From: Pseudomonadota bacterium
GTDB lineage: Bacteria; Pseudomonadota; Gammaproteobacteria; Burkholderiales; Methylophilaceae
NCBI GenBank assembly: GCA_020053735.1
Contig: JAGVMP010000012.1
Coordinates: forward strand, 85,889-149,888
Reading direction: 5' to 3'
Length of the DNA stretch: 64,000 nucleotides
The notes below the pieces were generated by a model. It saw only the letters and a program-made list of their open reading frames with translations. It made no database searches and was not told the DNA's origin. Within the stretch, counting starts at the first letter, position 1; each line of letters opens with the position of its first letter. A program made the translations under genes and the position numbers. Of this stretch, positions 18,347-28,048 are shown piece after piece.

Positions 18347-19807
18347 TTAATACTTTACTACCGCCCTGTAAGTCAATGTGGTGGTGCTTTCCGCAGGAAT
18401 ATCGATTTTCCATACCGCTAAATGGCTGTTGGCTTTGTTGTGCGGATGACTTTCAGAGATGATTTTCCAATCGCCGCTAATCGGTTCTTGCACGGTTACC
18501 GTTACTTTTTGTTTTTTAGCATTTTTAAGCACCAGCTCAAACGCGCTTTCATAAGCGTTGGTGTTTTTGCTAGGGCGCGGCAACACTTTAAAATCAGTTT
18601 GTTTTTTGTCAGCAGTTACATCAAACGCTTCACCCAGTTTTAAGCGCACACTTTCGTTTTTTGGGGTGTGGTCAATGTTATCTTCACCGACAAATTGCGC
18701 GTTACCTTGGCTATCTTTTTTGTAGACACGCAGCACGCCTTTAGGCAATGGCATGCCAAGTTTACTGGCTTCTTTGTTGTCAAACTCAACAAATACGCCC
18801 ACTTTCATCTTAGTGCCAATTTCGCCATATTGGCCCATGTAGTAGTAATCCGCACCGCGCAACACTAACTCTTTGCGCGCTGGCACGCCCGTAGCAGATA
18901 ATAGTGCGACTTGCTTGGTTTGCGCTTCGAGAATATTGGTGGGGCGATCTAGCGTGTATAAATGGTATTCCAACAGGCTTTCTTCCGCCATCGGCGCTGC
19001 GGCATCCGCCGCCATGCTTTCCATGCGCATATTTTTTGTCATTGGGCGCAAGTTTTGCTGCACGCGGTTGACATCGCCCGCCACCAGTTGCAGTTTGGCA
19101 TTTTTATAACTGGCGCCGCTGGTGTTGGTAAGCGTCACCCAGCCCGATAAATCGAGTTTATCTTCTTTATCGTTCAGCTCGGCTACATAGTCAGCCTTCC
19201 AGCCCAAGCCGCCAGTGAGGTAACTTAATTCAACCGTTTGCTCAGTTACGCCTTTATTGTTGATTTGCGTCACCAGAGTAGGTCTATCGCGCAAATTAGC
19301 AGGCACATCGTCATAGACAATTCGGCCCGGTAGGCCAGTTTCAATGCGATTGCCCACCTTAAGTACTACACCATTATTGGCAGCCAGAACGGTGGCTTGC
19401 TCAACTGTTTCTGCTCCAGTTTGTGGATGGACTTTAACAATGCCCACTTTTTTGCCAACATATTTTTCTAGCATTTTTTGTGGAGTGAGCAAATCAAAAT
19501 CAAAGTTTTGTTCTAACAGACTCAGGCTGCCAGGTGCATTAATACTACGTAATAGTGCGGTTTCAGGGCGCATTTGTGCGCTCACATCACGTAGTGCCAA
19601 TGCATTTAAACCGGATTTAATACTGACTTTTCGCGTATCTTTTACCAGAGCTAAATCTTGGTTATAGATGGTGACTGCCACACTTTGTTGGTCGTCGAGC
19701 GTGCTGCGTGATTCGGCGAGGGTAGTGTTTTGATTATTTTCTACTGCAAATGCGCCAAAAGAGATAAGTGTGCTGATGGCAATCGCAAGAAGGCGAGGTT
19801 TAAACAT
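18347..19807 (-). CDS. Exported DUF4139 domain protein
   Basis: 486 residues from the ATG at 19807, chosen over a longer frame because GGAGA lies just upstream and it opens directly into a signal peptide (MFKPRLLAIAIST...GAFA). The mature part begins with 'VAVTIYNQDLALVKDTRKV', typical of the N-terminal region of DUF4139 proteins. It continues with 'WKADYVAELNDKEDKLDLSGWVTLTNTSG', the characteristic core, and ends in 'STTTLTYRAVVKY'. It is probably periplasmic or surface-associated, beta-rich, and of unknown biochemical role. Confidence 0.8.
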   Translation of the reverse strand: MFKPRLLAIAISTLISFGAFAVENNQNTTLAESRSTLDDQQSVAVTIYNQDLALVKDTRKVSIKSGLNALALRDVSAQMRPETALLRSINAPGSLSLLEQNFDFDLLTPQKMLEKYVGKKVGIVKVHPQTGAETVEQATVLAANNGVVLKVGNRIETGLPGRIVYDDVPANLRDRPTLVTQINNKGVTEQTVELSYLTGGLGWKADYVAELNDKEDKLDLSGWVTLTNTSGASYKNAKLQLVAGDVNRVQQNLRPMTKNMRMESMAADAAAPMAEESLLEYHLYTLDRPTNILEAQTKQVALLSATGVPARKELVLRGADYYYMGQYGEIGTKMKVGVFVEFDNKEASKLGMPLPKGVLRVYKKDSQGNAQFVGEDNIDHTPKNESVRLKLGEAFDVTADKKQTDFKVLPRPSKNTNAYESAFELVLKNAKKQKVTVTVQEPISGDWKIISESHPHNKANSHLAVWKIDIPAESTTTLTYRAVVKY

Positions 19808-19877
19808 GAAAGTCTCCAGAAAGGTGGTGATTCTAAAACGGGGCACCCTATGATTCGTTGACGCGCTTGCTTGGTAC

Positions 19878-20459
19878 CTATATCACGTTAACATTTTCGT
19901 TCTGCAACATGGTAATCAGCTTAATCAATGGTAAACCAATCAATGCGTTTGGATCTTCGCCCAGCATGCGTTCAATCAGCGCAATGCCTAAGCCTTCCGA
20001 TTTAGCGCTACCTGCACAGTGATAAGGTTGCTCTTTGGCAAGATAGTTTTCAATTTGTTCGTCAGTCAGTTGCCTGAAGCGTACCAGATATGGCACCACT
20101 TCCGCTTGCATATTGCCTGTGGTGGCGTTGTATAAACATAATGCGCTGTGAAAAGTGACTTCACGCCCGCGCATTTTTTGCAGTTGCTTGGTGGCGTTTG
20201 TATGATTAAGAGGCTTGCCAAGCTGTTCGCCATCTAGCGTCGCTACTTGATCACAGCCTATAACCAATGCATGTGGGTAATCGTTACCCACTTTTCTGGC
20301 TTTTACTTGGGCAAGGCGCAGTGCGGTTTCTTGCGGCTTTTCTCCCTCTAGCGGGGTTTCATCGACATGTGGAGAAACGCCACTAAACGGGATTTGCAGT
20401 TTAAGCAGCAGTTCACGCCGGTATTCAGATGAAGACGCTAAGATTAAAGTTTGTTTCAT
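19878..20459 (-). CDS. Maf-family nucleoside triphosphate pyrophosphatase (YceF type)
   Basis: 193 residues. The Maf signature '[14 protein letters not shown]' is at residues 5-18, then '[12 protein letters not shown]', '[18 protein letters not shown]' and '[12 protein letters not shown]'. The 'SPxVDET' and '[13 protein letters not shown]' segments match the YceF group, which hydrolyses m7GTP, rather than the dTTP/UTP-specific YhdE group. The assignment to substrate is by resemblance only. YceF, YceD and RpmF are linked in many gammaproteobacteria, and yceD-rpmF lie 3.5 kb away here. Confidence 0.88.
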   Translation of the reverse strand: MKQTLILASSSEYRRELLLKLQIPFSGVSPHVDETPLEGEKPQETALRLAQVKARKVGNDYPHALVIGCDQVATLDGEQLGKPLNHTNATKQLQKMRGREVTFHSALCLYNATTGNMQAEVVPYLVRFRQLTDEQIENYLAKEQPYHCAGSAKSEGLGIALIERMLGEDPNALIGLPLIKLITMLQNENVNVI

Positions 20460-20496
20460 TATTTTTTTGATAAAAATATAGTGACTAAGGTGTTAT

Positions 20497-20536
20497 TAAA
20501 AAAGCCGACAAAGACATTCTGTCGGCTTTTTGCTTT
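20497..20536 (-). terminator. Terminator downstream of the pyruvate carboxylase genes
   Basis: The stem AAAAAGCCGACA / TGTCGGCTTTTT has T runs in both directions. On the minus strand it lies 28 bp past the stop of the biotin-carrying subunit. Confidence 0.88.
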
Positions 20537-20563
20537 TTATTCAAACGAAAAATTTTAAATTGA

Positions 20564-22417
20564 CTATTCTGGCTGCACTTCCAGTAACGATTCATCTGGC
20601 GTTACGTTATCGCCTTTAGCCACGTGCACTGCAACCACAGTGCCAGTAGTAGAGGCTTGAATCTCATTCTCCATTTTCATCGCCTCAATCACCAGCACAC
20701 CGTCACCAGCCTTGACTTTATCACCCACTTTTACTTTTACTGCCACAATCGTACCTGGCATGGCGGTGGTAACACAGCCCGCATGATGTGGACGAGGGCG
20801 GCCGCTAGAGGTTGCGCCCGTTTTTTTCTTACCACTGCTTTTATTGCCAGTGCTGACGCCGTTCGCTGAAACTTCAATTTCGTCTAGCGTTTCTACAATC
20901 ACTTCCTCTGCAACACCGTCCACTGAAACGTAGAATGGACGTTGCTCTTCACCTGCATGGCCGCTGCCTGTAAGTTTAATATGGAAAGTTTCACCATGTA
21001 ATGTGACATTGAACTCGTTTGGCGCAAAGCGTGCAGCGCTGGTATTCGCTGTTTCTTTGGTTTGCAGCGGCTCAACTTTTAAGCTGCCTGCATTACGCTC
21101 TTGCAAGAAAGTTTGGCCAATATCAGGGAACATGGCATAGGTTAAAACATCCTCCTCTGATTTTGCGATTCGCTCAGATTCAGCTTGTAATCTAGCCATC
21201 TCAGGTGCTAGCAAATCGGCAGGGCGGCAAGTTATCACCTCAGCATCACCCACAGCTTTAGATTTAACGCTGGCGTTTACTGGCGCAGGTGATTGGCCGT
21301 ATTGACCTAAAAAGTAATTTTTTACTTCATTGGTTACCGATTTGTAGCGCGCACCTGTCATGACGTTTAATACGGCTTGTGAGCCGACAATTTGTGAAGT
21401 TGGCGTGACTAGAGGCGGGTAGCCTAAATCTTCGCGTACGCGCGGAATCTCAAGTAGCACTTCATCCATGCGATGCAAAGCGCCTTGCTCTTTTAATTGA
21501 TTCGATAGGTTTGAAATCATGCCACCTGGCACTTGGTTAACCAACACGCGAGTATCTACACCAGTAAATTCGCTTTCATATTGCCAATATTTTTTACGCA
21601 CTTCGCGGAAATAGGCAGTGATTTCTTGCAGCTTGGCTAAGTCAATCCCAGTGTCGTATTTGGTACCTTGTAAGGCAGCCACCATACTTTCAGTTGAAGG
21701 ATGACTGGCACCTTCGGCAAATGAAGAGTTGCAGGTATCAATAATCGATGCGCCATTTTCGACTGCTTTCATCAGCGCAATGCTGGCAAAACCAGAAGTC
21801 GCATGGCTGTGGACATGAATAGGCAAGCTAACTGCAGATTTGAGTGCTTTAACTAAATCGCCCGCAGCAGTTGGAGTGAGCAGGCTGGCCATGTCTTTAA
21901 TACCAATGCTATCTGCACCAATGTCTTCTAGCTGCTTGGCCATGGCCACAAAGTAGTCGATATCGTGCACTGGGCTGGTGGTGTAAGAAAGCGTGCCAAT
22001 GGCATGCTTTTTCACTTTTTTAACGGCCTTAATCGCTTCGCGCAAATTGCGCACATCGTTTAGTGCATCAAAAACGCGGAATACATCCACACCGTTATCG
22101 GCAGATTTTTGCACAAACGCATGCACCACGTCATCTGAATAATGGCGATAGCCCAGTAAGTTCTGGCCGCGTAATAACATGTTGATTTGGCTGTTAGGCA
22201 GGGCTTTGCGCAATTTAGTTAAGCGCTCCCAAGGATCTTCTTTTAAAAACCTAACGCAAGCATCAAAGGTTGCGCCACCCCAAGCCTCTATTGACCAAAA
22301 GCCAATCGCATCAAGCTGCTTGCAGATTGGCAACATGTCTTCGGTGCGCATACGCGTGGCGATAAGGGATTGATGGCCGTCGCGTAAAACCAGTTCTGTA
22401 ACGTGTATTTTGCTCAT
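20564..22417 (-). CDS. pycB: Pyruvate carboxylase subunit B (carboxyltransferase plus biotin domain)
   Basis: 617 residues. A TIM-barrel carboxyltransferase domain (1-~300; 'VTELVLRDGHQSLIATRMRTEDM', 'VFRVFDALND') and a conserved PYC/OADA domain are followed by a Lys/Ser/Gly linker. The C-terminal biotinyl domain has the biotin Lys in 'EAMKMEN' at residue 581. Paired with the biotin carboxylase gene 59 bp upstream, it forms a two-subunit pyruvate carboxylase giving oxaloacetate. The same fold serves oxaloacetate decarboxylase alpha, but no beta/gamma sodium-pump genes are present, which favours the carboxylase reading. Confidence 0.88.
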   Translation of the reverse strand: MSKIHVTELVLRDGHQSLIATRMRTEDMLPICKQLDAIGFWSIEAWGGATFDACVRFLKEDPWERLTKLRKALPNSQINMLLRGQNLLGYRHYSDDVVHAFVQKSADNGVDVFRVFDALNDVRNLREAIKAVKKVKKHAIGTLSYTTSPVHDIDYFVAMAKQLEDIGADSIGIKDMASLLTPTAAGDLVKALKSAVSLPIHVHSHATSGFASIALMKAVENGASIIDTCNSSFAEGASHPSTESMVAALQGTKYDTGIDLAKLQEITAYFREVRKKYWQYESEFTGVDTRVLVNQVPGGMISNLSNQLKEQGALHRMDEVLLEIPRVREDLGYPPLVTPTSQIVGSQAVLNVMTGARYKSVTNEVKNYFLGQYGQSPAPVNASVKSKAVGDAEVITCRPADLLAPEMARLQAESERIAKSEEDVLTYAMFPDIGQTFLQERNAGSLKVEPLQTKETANTSAARFAPNEFNVTLHGETFHIKLTGSGHAGEEQRPFYVSVDGVAEEVIVETLDEIEVSANGVSTGNKSSGKKKTGATSSGRPRPHHAGCVTTAMPGTIVAVKVKVGDKVKAGDGVLVIEAMKMENEIQASTTGTVVAVHVAKGDNVTPDESLLEVQPE

Positions 22418-22475
22418 AATTTTATTTCTTTATGAAAATTACTGGGTGTTAAATGATTAAATGTGAAATAGCATG

Positions 22476-23894
22476 CTAAATACCTTCATGCGCTGCAATC
22501 GCTGCGGAAATCGCAGCCGCAATCAATTCAGGCGGTAATTCTGTTGCATAGTTGGTGAGCTCTGGGTGACTTTCTACAAAGCTGGTATTGAAGTTAGCAG
22601 CCTTAAAATCCGGATGCTTCATAATTTCTTGATAATAGGGGATGGTCGTTTTAACGCCATACACCACCATATCGCCCAGCGCACGGCGACCGCGCTCAAC
22701 CACGCCTTCCCAATCCAGTGCCCACACTGTGAGCTTGGCACACATCGAGTCGTAATAAGGCGGAATCACATAGCCTGAGTAAATGGCAGCATCCATGCGC
22801 ACGCCAGGGCCACCAGGTGAATAATAGCGGGTAATTTTGCCAAAACTGGGCAAAAAGTCATTTTTAGGATCTTCCGCATTAATGCGGTATTCCATGGCAA
22901 ACCCGCGAAAACTAATTTCACTTTGTTTGTATTGCAGCGGCAGACCATAAGCAATGCGGATTTGTTCTTGCACGATATCCACGCCAGTAATAGTCTCGGT
23001 GACGGTATGTTCTACTTGCAAGCGTGTATTCATTTCCATAAAGTAAAATGTATCGCTCGAATCAAGCAAAAATTCTACTGTGCCTGCATTTTCGTAGCCT
23101 ACCGCTTTAGCTGCCTTAACAGCTAAATCACCAATATATTCGCGCTGTGCTTGATTTAATTGCGGTGAGGGTGCGATTTCAATGAGTTTTTGATTGCGAC
23201 GCTGGATTGAGCAATCACGCTCAAACAAATGAATCACGTTACCTTGGCTATCTGCCATTACTTGCACTTCAATATGGCGCGGTGTAACGACACATTTTTC
23301 TAAAAATACTTCAGGTTTACCAAAGGCTTTGCTGGCTTCAGAAATGACACGGTCGTAATTACCTAACAACTCTTTCTCAGAGTCGCAACGGCGAATGCCG
23401 CGCCCACCACCGCCGTTAGTGGCTTTAAGCATCACTGGGTAGCCAATTTTATTAGCAAGTGCCACAGCTTCATCTAAATTTGCCAAGTTACCATCACTAC
23501 CAGGTGTGCAAGGGATACCCGCGCTAGTCATGGCTTTGCGCGCTTCAATTTTATCGCCCATCTGGCGGATTACCGATGCGCTAGGGCCGATAAACTTGAT
23601 GCCGCGACGTGCGCAGATTTCGGCTAGCTCAGGGTTTTCTGATAAAAAACCATAGCCTGGATGTAGTGCATCACAACCTGCGGCGACGGCGACATTGACA
23701 ATATTGTGTGCGTTAAGATAGCCCGCAACTGGGTCGGCACCTAAATTGTAGGCTTCATCCGCTTTTTTCACGTGCAGAGCATGGCGGTCGGCATCGGCAT
23801 AAATGGCAACAGATTTAATGCCCATTTCAGAGCAAGCGCGTACAATACGCACTGCAATTTCACCCCGATTAGCCACTAGAATTTTTTTGAACAC
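22476..23894 (-). CDS. pycA: Pyruvate carboxylase subunit A (biotin carboxylase)
   Basis: 472 residues from a GTG at 23894 (MFKKILVANRGEIAVRIVRAC). A longer frame exists upstream but adds residues not seen in the family. The ATP-grasp domain carries 'GGGGRGIRRC' (Gly loop), 'EKCVVTPRHIEVQVMAD', 'ERDCSIQRRNQKLIEIAPSP' and 'FMEMNTRLQVEHTVTE'. It carboxylates biotin on PycB with ATP and bicarbonate. AccC is close in sequence, but the adjacent pycB fixes the role. It is divergent from yceD. Confidence 0.9.
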   Translation of the reverse strand: MFKKILVANRGEIAVRIVRACSEMGIKSVAIYADADRHALHVKKADEAYNLGADPVAGYLNAHNIVNVAVAAGCDALHPGYGFLSENPELAEICARRGIKFIGPSASVIRQMGDKIEARKAMTSAGIPCTPGSDGNLANLDEAVALANKIGYPVMLKATNGGGGRGIRRCDSEKELLGNYDRVISEASKAFGKPEVFLEKCVVTPRHIEVQVMADSQGNVIHLFERDCSIQRRNQKLIEIAPSPQLNQAQREYIGDLAVKAAKAVGYENAGTVEFLLDSSDTFYFMEMNTRLQVEHTVTETITGVDIVQEQIRIAYGLPLQYKQSEISFRGFAMEYRINAEDPKNDFLPSFGKITRYYSPGGPGVRMDAAIYSGYVIPPYYDSMCAKLTVWALDWEGVVERGRRALGDMVVYGVKTTIPYYQEIMKHPDFKAANFNTSFVESHPELTNYATELPPELIAAAISAAIAAHEGI

Positions 23895-24024
23895 AACTTT
23901 AGCCTTAAAATTACAACGCCTGAAAATAACAACCTGCAAAGCGCTAGAGTATAACACGCAAGCGCACTGTGAGGGATATGCAGCAGGCTAAAAACAGTTT
24001 AAAAAATCTTTGGATTTATGAAAA

Positions 24025-24507
24025 ATGACGCAAAAATCTTTGATTATTAACAACTTAGAATTCGCAATAAATCGACTCAAGCTAAGTGATAGTTTGACGA
24101 CTGCTCAGCTGCCACGCTTGGCAGAATTACTGGTTAATCAGGAAAAAACACATGTTCAGTTTCAATTGTCGGGCACTGGCAAGCAGTTTCGTCAGCCTAG
24201 CCTGCATTTAAATATAAAAGCTAACTTAGCTGTTACTTGCCAGCGCTGTTTGGATGAAATGCTAGTAAATTTGAATTTAAACTTCGATTATTTAGTTAGC
24301 AGTACAGAAATAAGTGAGGCTGAAGAAAATGATGAAATTGATTGGCTGGAAGCAAATCATGAGATGGATGTGGGTGAGTTAATAGAAGATGAGTTGCTAT
24401 TAGCATTACCAATTGCTCCTACCCACGCACACGATTGCAGTAAACTTAATACCCAAAGCGGCGATAAACCTAACCCATTTGCGGCGCTAAAAGGCTTAAT
24501 AAAATGA
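24025..24507 (+). CDS. yceD: YceD family protein (DUF177)
   Basis: 160 residues with the DUF177 core: 'LHLNIKANLAVTCQRCLDEM' carries the CxxC, and an acidic stretch 'EENDEIDWLEA' and 'DVGELIEDELLLALPIAPTH' follow. 'KPNPFAALKGL' ends the protein, as in family members. YceD almost always precedes rpmF and has been linked to 23S rRNA metabolism in plants and bacteria. Here rpmF follows after 148 bp. Confidence 0.9.
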   Translation: MTQKSLIINNLEFAINRLKLSDSLTTAQLPRLAELLVNQEKTHVQFQLSGTGKQFRQPSLHLNIKANLAVTCQRCLDEMLVNLNLNFDYLVSSTEISEAEENDEIDWLEANHEMDVGELIEDELLLALPIAPTHAHDCSKLNTQSGDKPNPFAALKGLIK

Positions 24508-24547
24508 TGTTGGCTTTGTAATTTAATAATAATTGCTAAGTTATTGA

Positions 24548-24576
24548 TTTACATTAGGCGGCAATTCTATTAAAAT
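24548..24576 (+). promoter_or_regulatory. Putative sigma-70 promoter for rpmF
   Basis: TTTACA (24548-24553), a 17-bp spacer and TAAAAT (24571-24576) lie 80 bp before the rpmF start. The match is good, though transcription is not shown. Confidence 0.55.
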
Positions 24577-24655
24577 GCGCGCTTAATTTTAGTTGTACTA
24601 TTTCTAGCTACATATTTTAAGTAACAGTGTTTTAGCAAAATTTTGGAGTATTCAC

Positions 24656-24835
24656 ATGGCAGTTCAACAAAACAAAAAGTCACCTTCTAAACGTGGCATG
24701 CACCGCTCACATGACTTTTTAGTCAATCCGCCCTTGGCAGTAGAGCCAACGACTGGCGAAACACATTTGCGTCATCACATTAGCCCAAGTGGCTATTACC
24801 GTGGTCGCAAAGTTGTTGCGGCAAAAGGCGAGTAA
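24656..24835 (+). CDS. rpmF: 50S ribosomal protein L32
   Basis: 59 residues: [22 protein letters not shown] start with the L32 pattern, then '[16 protein letters not shown]'. The usual four zinc-ligand cysteines are absent, so this is the C-minus form. 'TTGGAG' upstream serves as Shine-Dalgarno. The gene leads into plsX, the classical rpmF-plsX-fab order. Confidence 0.96.
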   Translation: MAVQQNKKSPSKRGMHRSHDFLVNPPLAVEPTTGETHLRHHISPSGYYRGRKVVAAKGE

Positions 24836-24863
24836 TTAACGCTTTTGTTGGTGCTTGACAGTT

Positions 24864-24886
24864 ACGCCGCGCAGTGCGCGGCGTTT
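24864..24886 (+). terminator. Hairpin after rpmF
   Basis: CGCCGCGC / GCGCGGCG with a 3-base loop, followed by only TTT. It may be an attenuator rather than a strong terminator. Confidence 0.45.
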
Positions 24887-25011
24887 GCACGTCTAAGCAT
24901 ATACATCACTCATGAACAACTACACTTTAATGCCCTTATCTCTGCCAATTGCAAGCAACTTCACATTCACGCGTGTCATTGACATTTGCGTCATAAAAAC
25001 ATCTAATTAGT

Positions 25012-26058
25012 ATGATGGATATTACAATCGCAATTGACGCAATGGGTGGAGATCATGGCCCACATGTCACCGTTCCCGCCGCGCTCGCCGCACTTAAAGC
25101 CGACAATCAGCTCAACATTGTGCTGGTTGGTCTTGAAGATGCGATTCAAGCCGAGCTAAAGGCTCACAAAGCAAGCACTAGCCCAAATTTGCGCATTCAT
25201 CACACTACCGAAGTAGTGTTAATGGATGAATCACCACAAAGCGCACTTAAAAATAAAAAAAATTCCAGCATGCGTGTGGCCATCAACTTAGTCAAATCTG
25301 GTGAGGCGAATGCTTGTGTAAGCGCTGGTAACACAGGTGCGCTTATGGCAACAGCACGATTTGTGTTGAAAACTTTACCAGGTATTGATCGTCCTGCGAT
25401 TGCTTCTGCGTTGCCTTCTGAAAAAGGCAATACTTATATGCTAGACCTTGGCGCAAACGCGGATTGTACGGCTGAGCAGTTGCTGCAATTTGCAGTGATG
25501 GGCGCTATGCTGGTCAGCTGTGTTGAGCACAAACCGAATCCCACCGTAGGCTTGTTAAATATTGGCTCTGAGGATATTAAAGGCAATGAAGTAGTGAAGC
25601 AGGCCGCCGAATTATTGCGCGCTAGCCATCTCAATTTTTATGGCAACGTGGAAGGTGATGACATATTTAAAGGTACCGTGGATGTGGTGGTCTGTGATGG
25701 CTTTGTGGGTAATGTTTCATTAAAAACTACCGAAGGCTTGGCGCATATGATGGGCAAATTTTTAACGCAAGAATTTAAACGTAACTGGCTGACTAAAATA
25801 ATGGCTTTAGGCGCTATGCCCGTATTAAATGCCTTTAAGAAGCGGCTAGATCCACGCCGTTACAATGGCGCAAGTTTTTTAGGGTTGCGTGGTATTGTGG
25901 TTAAAAGTCATGGTGGGGCAGATGAAATCGCGTTTTATCATGCTATTCATGCAGCAATTGAGGAAGCACGCAGCGGAGTGTTAAATAGAATTACGCAGCA
26001 ATTAGAAATTGAACACTTACAGCCTAGCATGGCGAATGTGTCGGAAGAGGTTGTATAG
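25012..26058 (+). CDS. plsX: Phosphate acyltransferase PlsX
   Basis: 348 residues. It makes acyl-phosphate from acyl-ACP for PlsY-dependent phospholipid synthesis. '[12 protein letters not shown]' at the N-terminus, '[18 protein letters not shown]', '[19 protein letters not shown]' and '[17 protein letters not shown]' are family signatures. Two adjacent ATGs (25012 and 25015) are possible. The stop overlaps the fabH GTG by one base. Confidence 0.96.
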   Translation: MMDITIAIDAMGGDHGPHVTVPAALAALKADNQLNIVLVGLEDAIQAELKAHKASTSPNLRIHHTTEVVLMDESPQSALKNKKNSSMRVAINLVKSGEANACVSAGNTGALMATARFVLKTLPGIDRPAIASALPSEKGNTYMLDLGANADCTAEQLLQFAVMGAMLVSCVEHKPNPTVGLLNIGSEDIKGNEVVKQAAELLRASHLNFYGNVEGDDIFKGTVDVVVCDGFVGNVSLKTTEGLAHMMGKFLTQEFKRNWLTKIMALGAMPVLNAFKKRLDPRRYNGASFLGLRGIVVKSHGGADEIAFYHAIHAAIEEARSGVLNRITQQLEIEHLQPSMANVSEEVV

Positions 26059-27011
26059 TGTCTAATAAGCTTTACTCAAAAATCGCAGGTACAGGTAGTT
26101 ATTTACCTGAAAAAATCCTTACTAATAAAGATTTAGAAACCATGGTAGATACTACTGATGAGTGGATTTTTACCCGCACCGGTATACGCGAACGCCACCT
26201 TGCAGCAGAAGGTGAGTTTACCAGTGATTTGGCGTTGGAAGCCGCTAAGAATGCCATTTTCAGTGCAGGTATAACGGCTAGCGATATTGATTTGATTATC
26301 GTGGCGACGACGACACCTGATAAAGTTTTTCCCAGCGTAGCGACCATATTGCAACGCAAATTAGGTATCGCCGGTTGCCCAGCCTTCGATATACAAGCGG
26401 TATGTAGCGGTTTTGTCTATGCGTTGGCAACGGCCGATAATTTTATCAAAACAGGCGCTGCTAAATGTGCATTGGTATTGGGTGCCGAGACATTTTCGCG
26501 CATTGTAGATTACACCAATAGAAGCAACTGCATATTGTGGGGCGACGGAGCTGGCGCAGTCATTTTGCAAGCCAGTGAATCGCAAGGGGTGATTTCGACC
26601 CATTTACACGCCGACGGCAACTATGAAAATATGCTGCATGTGCCACGTAGTGAGACTGGTCGCGACACAGTGGTGATGGAAGGCAATGCGGTGTTTAAAA
26701 TGGCGGTGAATACACTCGATCAAATCGTGGATGAAGCGCTCGCTGCCAACGGCATGCAAAAAAGTGATATTGATTGGCTGGTACCACATCAAGCCAATAT
26801 TCGTATTTTGCAAGCCACCGCTAAAAAACTCGATATGAGCATGGATAGGGTGGTTGTCACAGTAGATAAACATGGCAATACTTCAGCCGCATCGATTCCA
26901 CTTGCGCTAGATGTTGCAGTACGTGATGGCCGCATCAAACGCGGTGACGTCATCCTAATGGAAGCGTTTGGTGGCGGCTTTACTTGGGGCAGTGCCCTGA
27001 TAAAGTATTGA
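26058..27011 (+). CDS. fabH: 3-oxoacyl-ACP synthase III
   Basis: 317 residues, starting at GTG (26058). It condenses acetyl-CoA with malonyl-ACP to start fatty-acid synthesis. The Cys-His-Asn triad is visible in '[13 protein letters not shown]', '[12 protein letters not shown]' and '[15 protein letters not shown]'. '[13 protein letters not shown]' is the CoA-binding Arg/Trp region. The 1-bp overlap with plsX suggests coupled translation. Confidence 0.97.
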   Translation: MSNKLYSKIAGTGSYLPEKILTNKDLETMVDTTDEWIFTRTGIRERHLAAEGEFTSDLALEAAKNAIFSAGITASDIDLIIVATTTPDKVFPSVATILQRKLGIAGCPAFDIQAVCSGFVYALATADNFIKTGAAKCALVLGAETFSRIVDYTNRSNCILWGDGAGAVILQASESQGVISTHLHADGNYENMLHVPRSETGRDTVVMEGNAVFKMAVNTLDQIVDEALAANGMQKSDIDWLVPHQANIRILQATAKKLDMSMDRVVVTVDKHGNTSAASIPLALDVAVRDGRIKRGDVILMEAFGGGFTWGSALIKY

Positions 27012-27052
27012 GTGTAGTGTTTGAATTAAGAACTAATTAGGTTTTTTAATAT

Positions 27053-28006
27053 ATGAGTAAATTTGCATTTTTCTTTCCCGGCCAAGGCTCACAATCAGTC
27101 GGCATGATGGCAGGGTTTTTGAGTGAATCTGGTGATAACGCCATCATTAAACAAACCTTCGTTGAAGCATCTGACATCCTAAAAACCGATTTTTGGGCGA
27201 TGGCGACGGAACCGAATGAGCTACTGAATCAAACTCAGCACACGCAACCACTGATGCTAACAGCAGGTATTGCCACTTATCGGGCTTATATGCAAGCAGC
27301 CCAAAATAAAAGTGCCCCGCAAGCCAATATCCATGCGGGTCATAGCCTAGGTGAATATACTGCTTTGGTGGCTGCGAATGCTTTGAGCTTTGCCGATGCA
27401 TTACCGCTAGTAAAATATCGTGCGGAAGTAATGCAAAGCGCCGTACCGGAAGGGGTAGGCGCAATGGCGGCCATATTAGGCTTGGATGACGATATTGTGC
27501 GTACAGTATGCGCAGAAGCGGCACAAAATGAAATATGTGAAGCAGTGAATTTTAATTCACCCGGTCAAGTAGTGATTGCAGGCAATAAAGCAGCGGTGGA
27601 ACGGGGCATGGAAATTGCCAAGGCAAAAGGCGCAAAACGCGCACTGCCGCTACCCGTCAGCGTGCCTTCGCATTGCGCATTGATGAAGCCTGCGGCAGAA
27701 AAGCTAGCAGAGTACTTAAAAACGGTGACCATCAGCACACCACAAATTCCTGTGATTCATAATGCAGATGTAGCGTCATACAGTGAGTCGGATAAAATTA
27801 AAGACGCATTGGTGCGCCAATTGTATTCACCTGTGCGCTGGGTAGAAACAGTGCAGGCGATTCACACACAAGGCATCACAAACGCAGCAGAGTGCGGCCC
27901 AGGCAAAGTATTAGCTGGTTTAACGAAAAGAATCGTCGCTGAGTTTCCATGTGTGGCATTCACCAGCAACGAAGCGGTTTTAGAGTTTATTCAAAATAAT
28001 AGTTAA
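27053..28006 (+). CDS. fabD: Malonyl-CoA:ACP transacylase
   Basis: 317 residues. It moves malonyl from CoA to ACP. 'FFPGQGSQSVGMM' (residues 7-19), the nucleophile in 'GHSLGEYTAL' near residue 99, and 'LPVSVPSHCALM' with the catalytic His are all present. The segment just before the nucleophile ('PQANIHA') is a few residues longer than in E. coli. Twenty bases of it (27319-27338) are identical to the core of hairpin repeat copy 2. The gene otherwise looks intact. Confidence 0.96.
   Translation: MSKFAFFFPGQGSQSVGMMAGFLSESGDNAIIKQTFVEASDILKTDFWAMATEPNELLNQTQHTQPLMLTAGIATYRAYMQAAQNKSAPQANIHAGHSLGEYTALVAANALSFADALPLVKYRAEVMQSAVPEGVGAMAAILGLDDDIVRTVCAEAAQNEICEAVNFNSPGQVVIAGNKAAVERGMEIAKAKGAKRALPLPVSVPSHCALMKPAAEKLAEYLKTVTISTPQIPVIHNADVASYSESDKIKDALVRQLYSPVRWVETVQAIHTQGITNAAECGPGKVLAGLTKRIVAEFPCVAFTSNEAVLEFIQNNS
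27319..27338. repeat. Hairpin-repeat core inside the fabD coding sequence
   Basis: A 20-base exact match to the core of the repeat at 18244-18282, and 15 of these bases are shared with copy 1. Flanking CCCGC and GCGGG can pair here too. It encodes part of 'PQANIHAGH' just ahead of the FabD active-site loop. Confidence 0.6.
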
Positions 28007-28048
28007 CAATTAATTATAAACAAATCAAATAGTTAAAAGGTTTATTTT

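Noticed and set aside
20564..22417. Oxaloacetate decarboxylase sodium pump alpha subunit
   Set aside because: No beta or gamma subunit genes; the neighbour is a biotin carboxylase, which fits pyruvate carboxylase.
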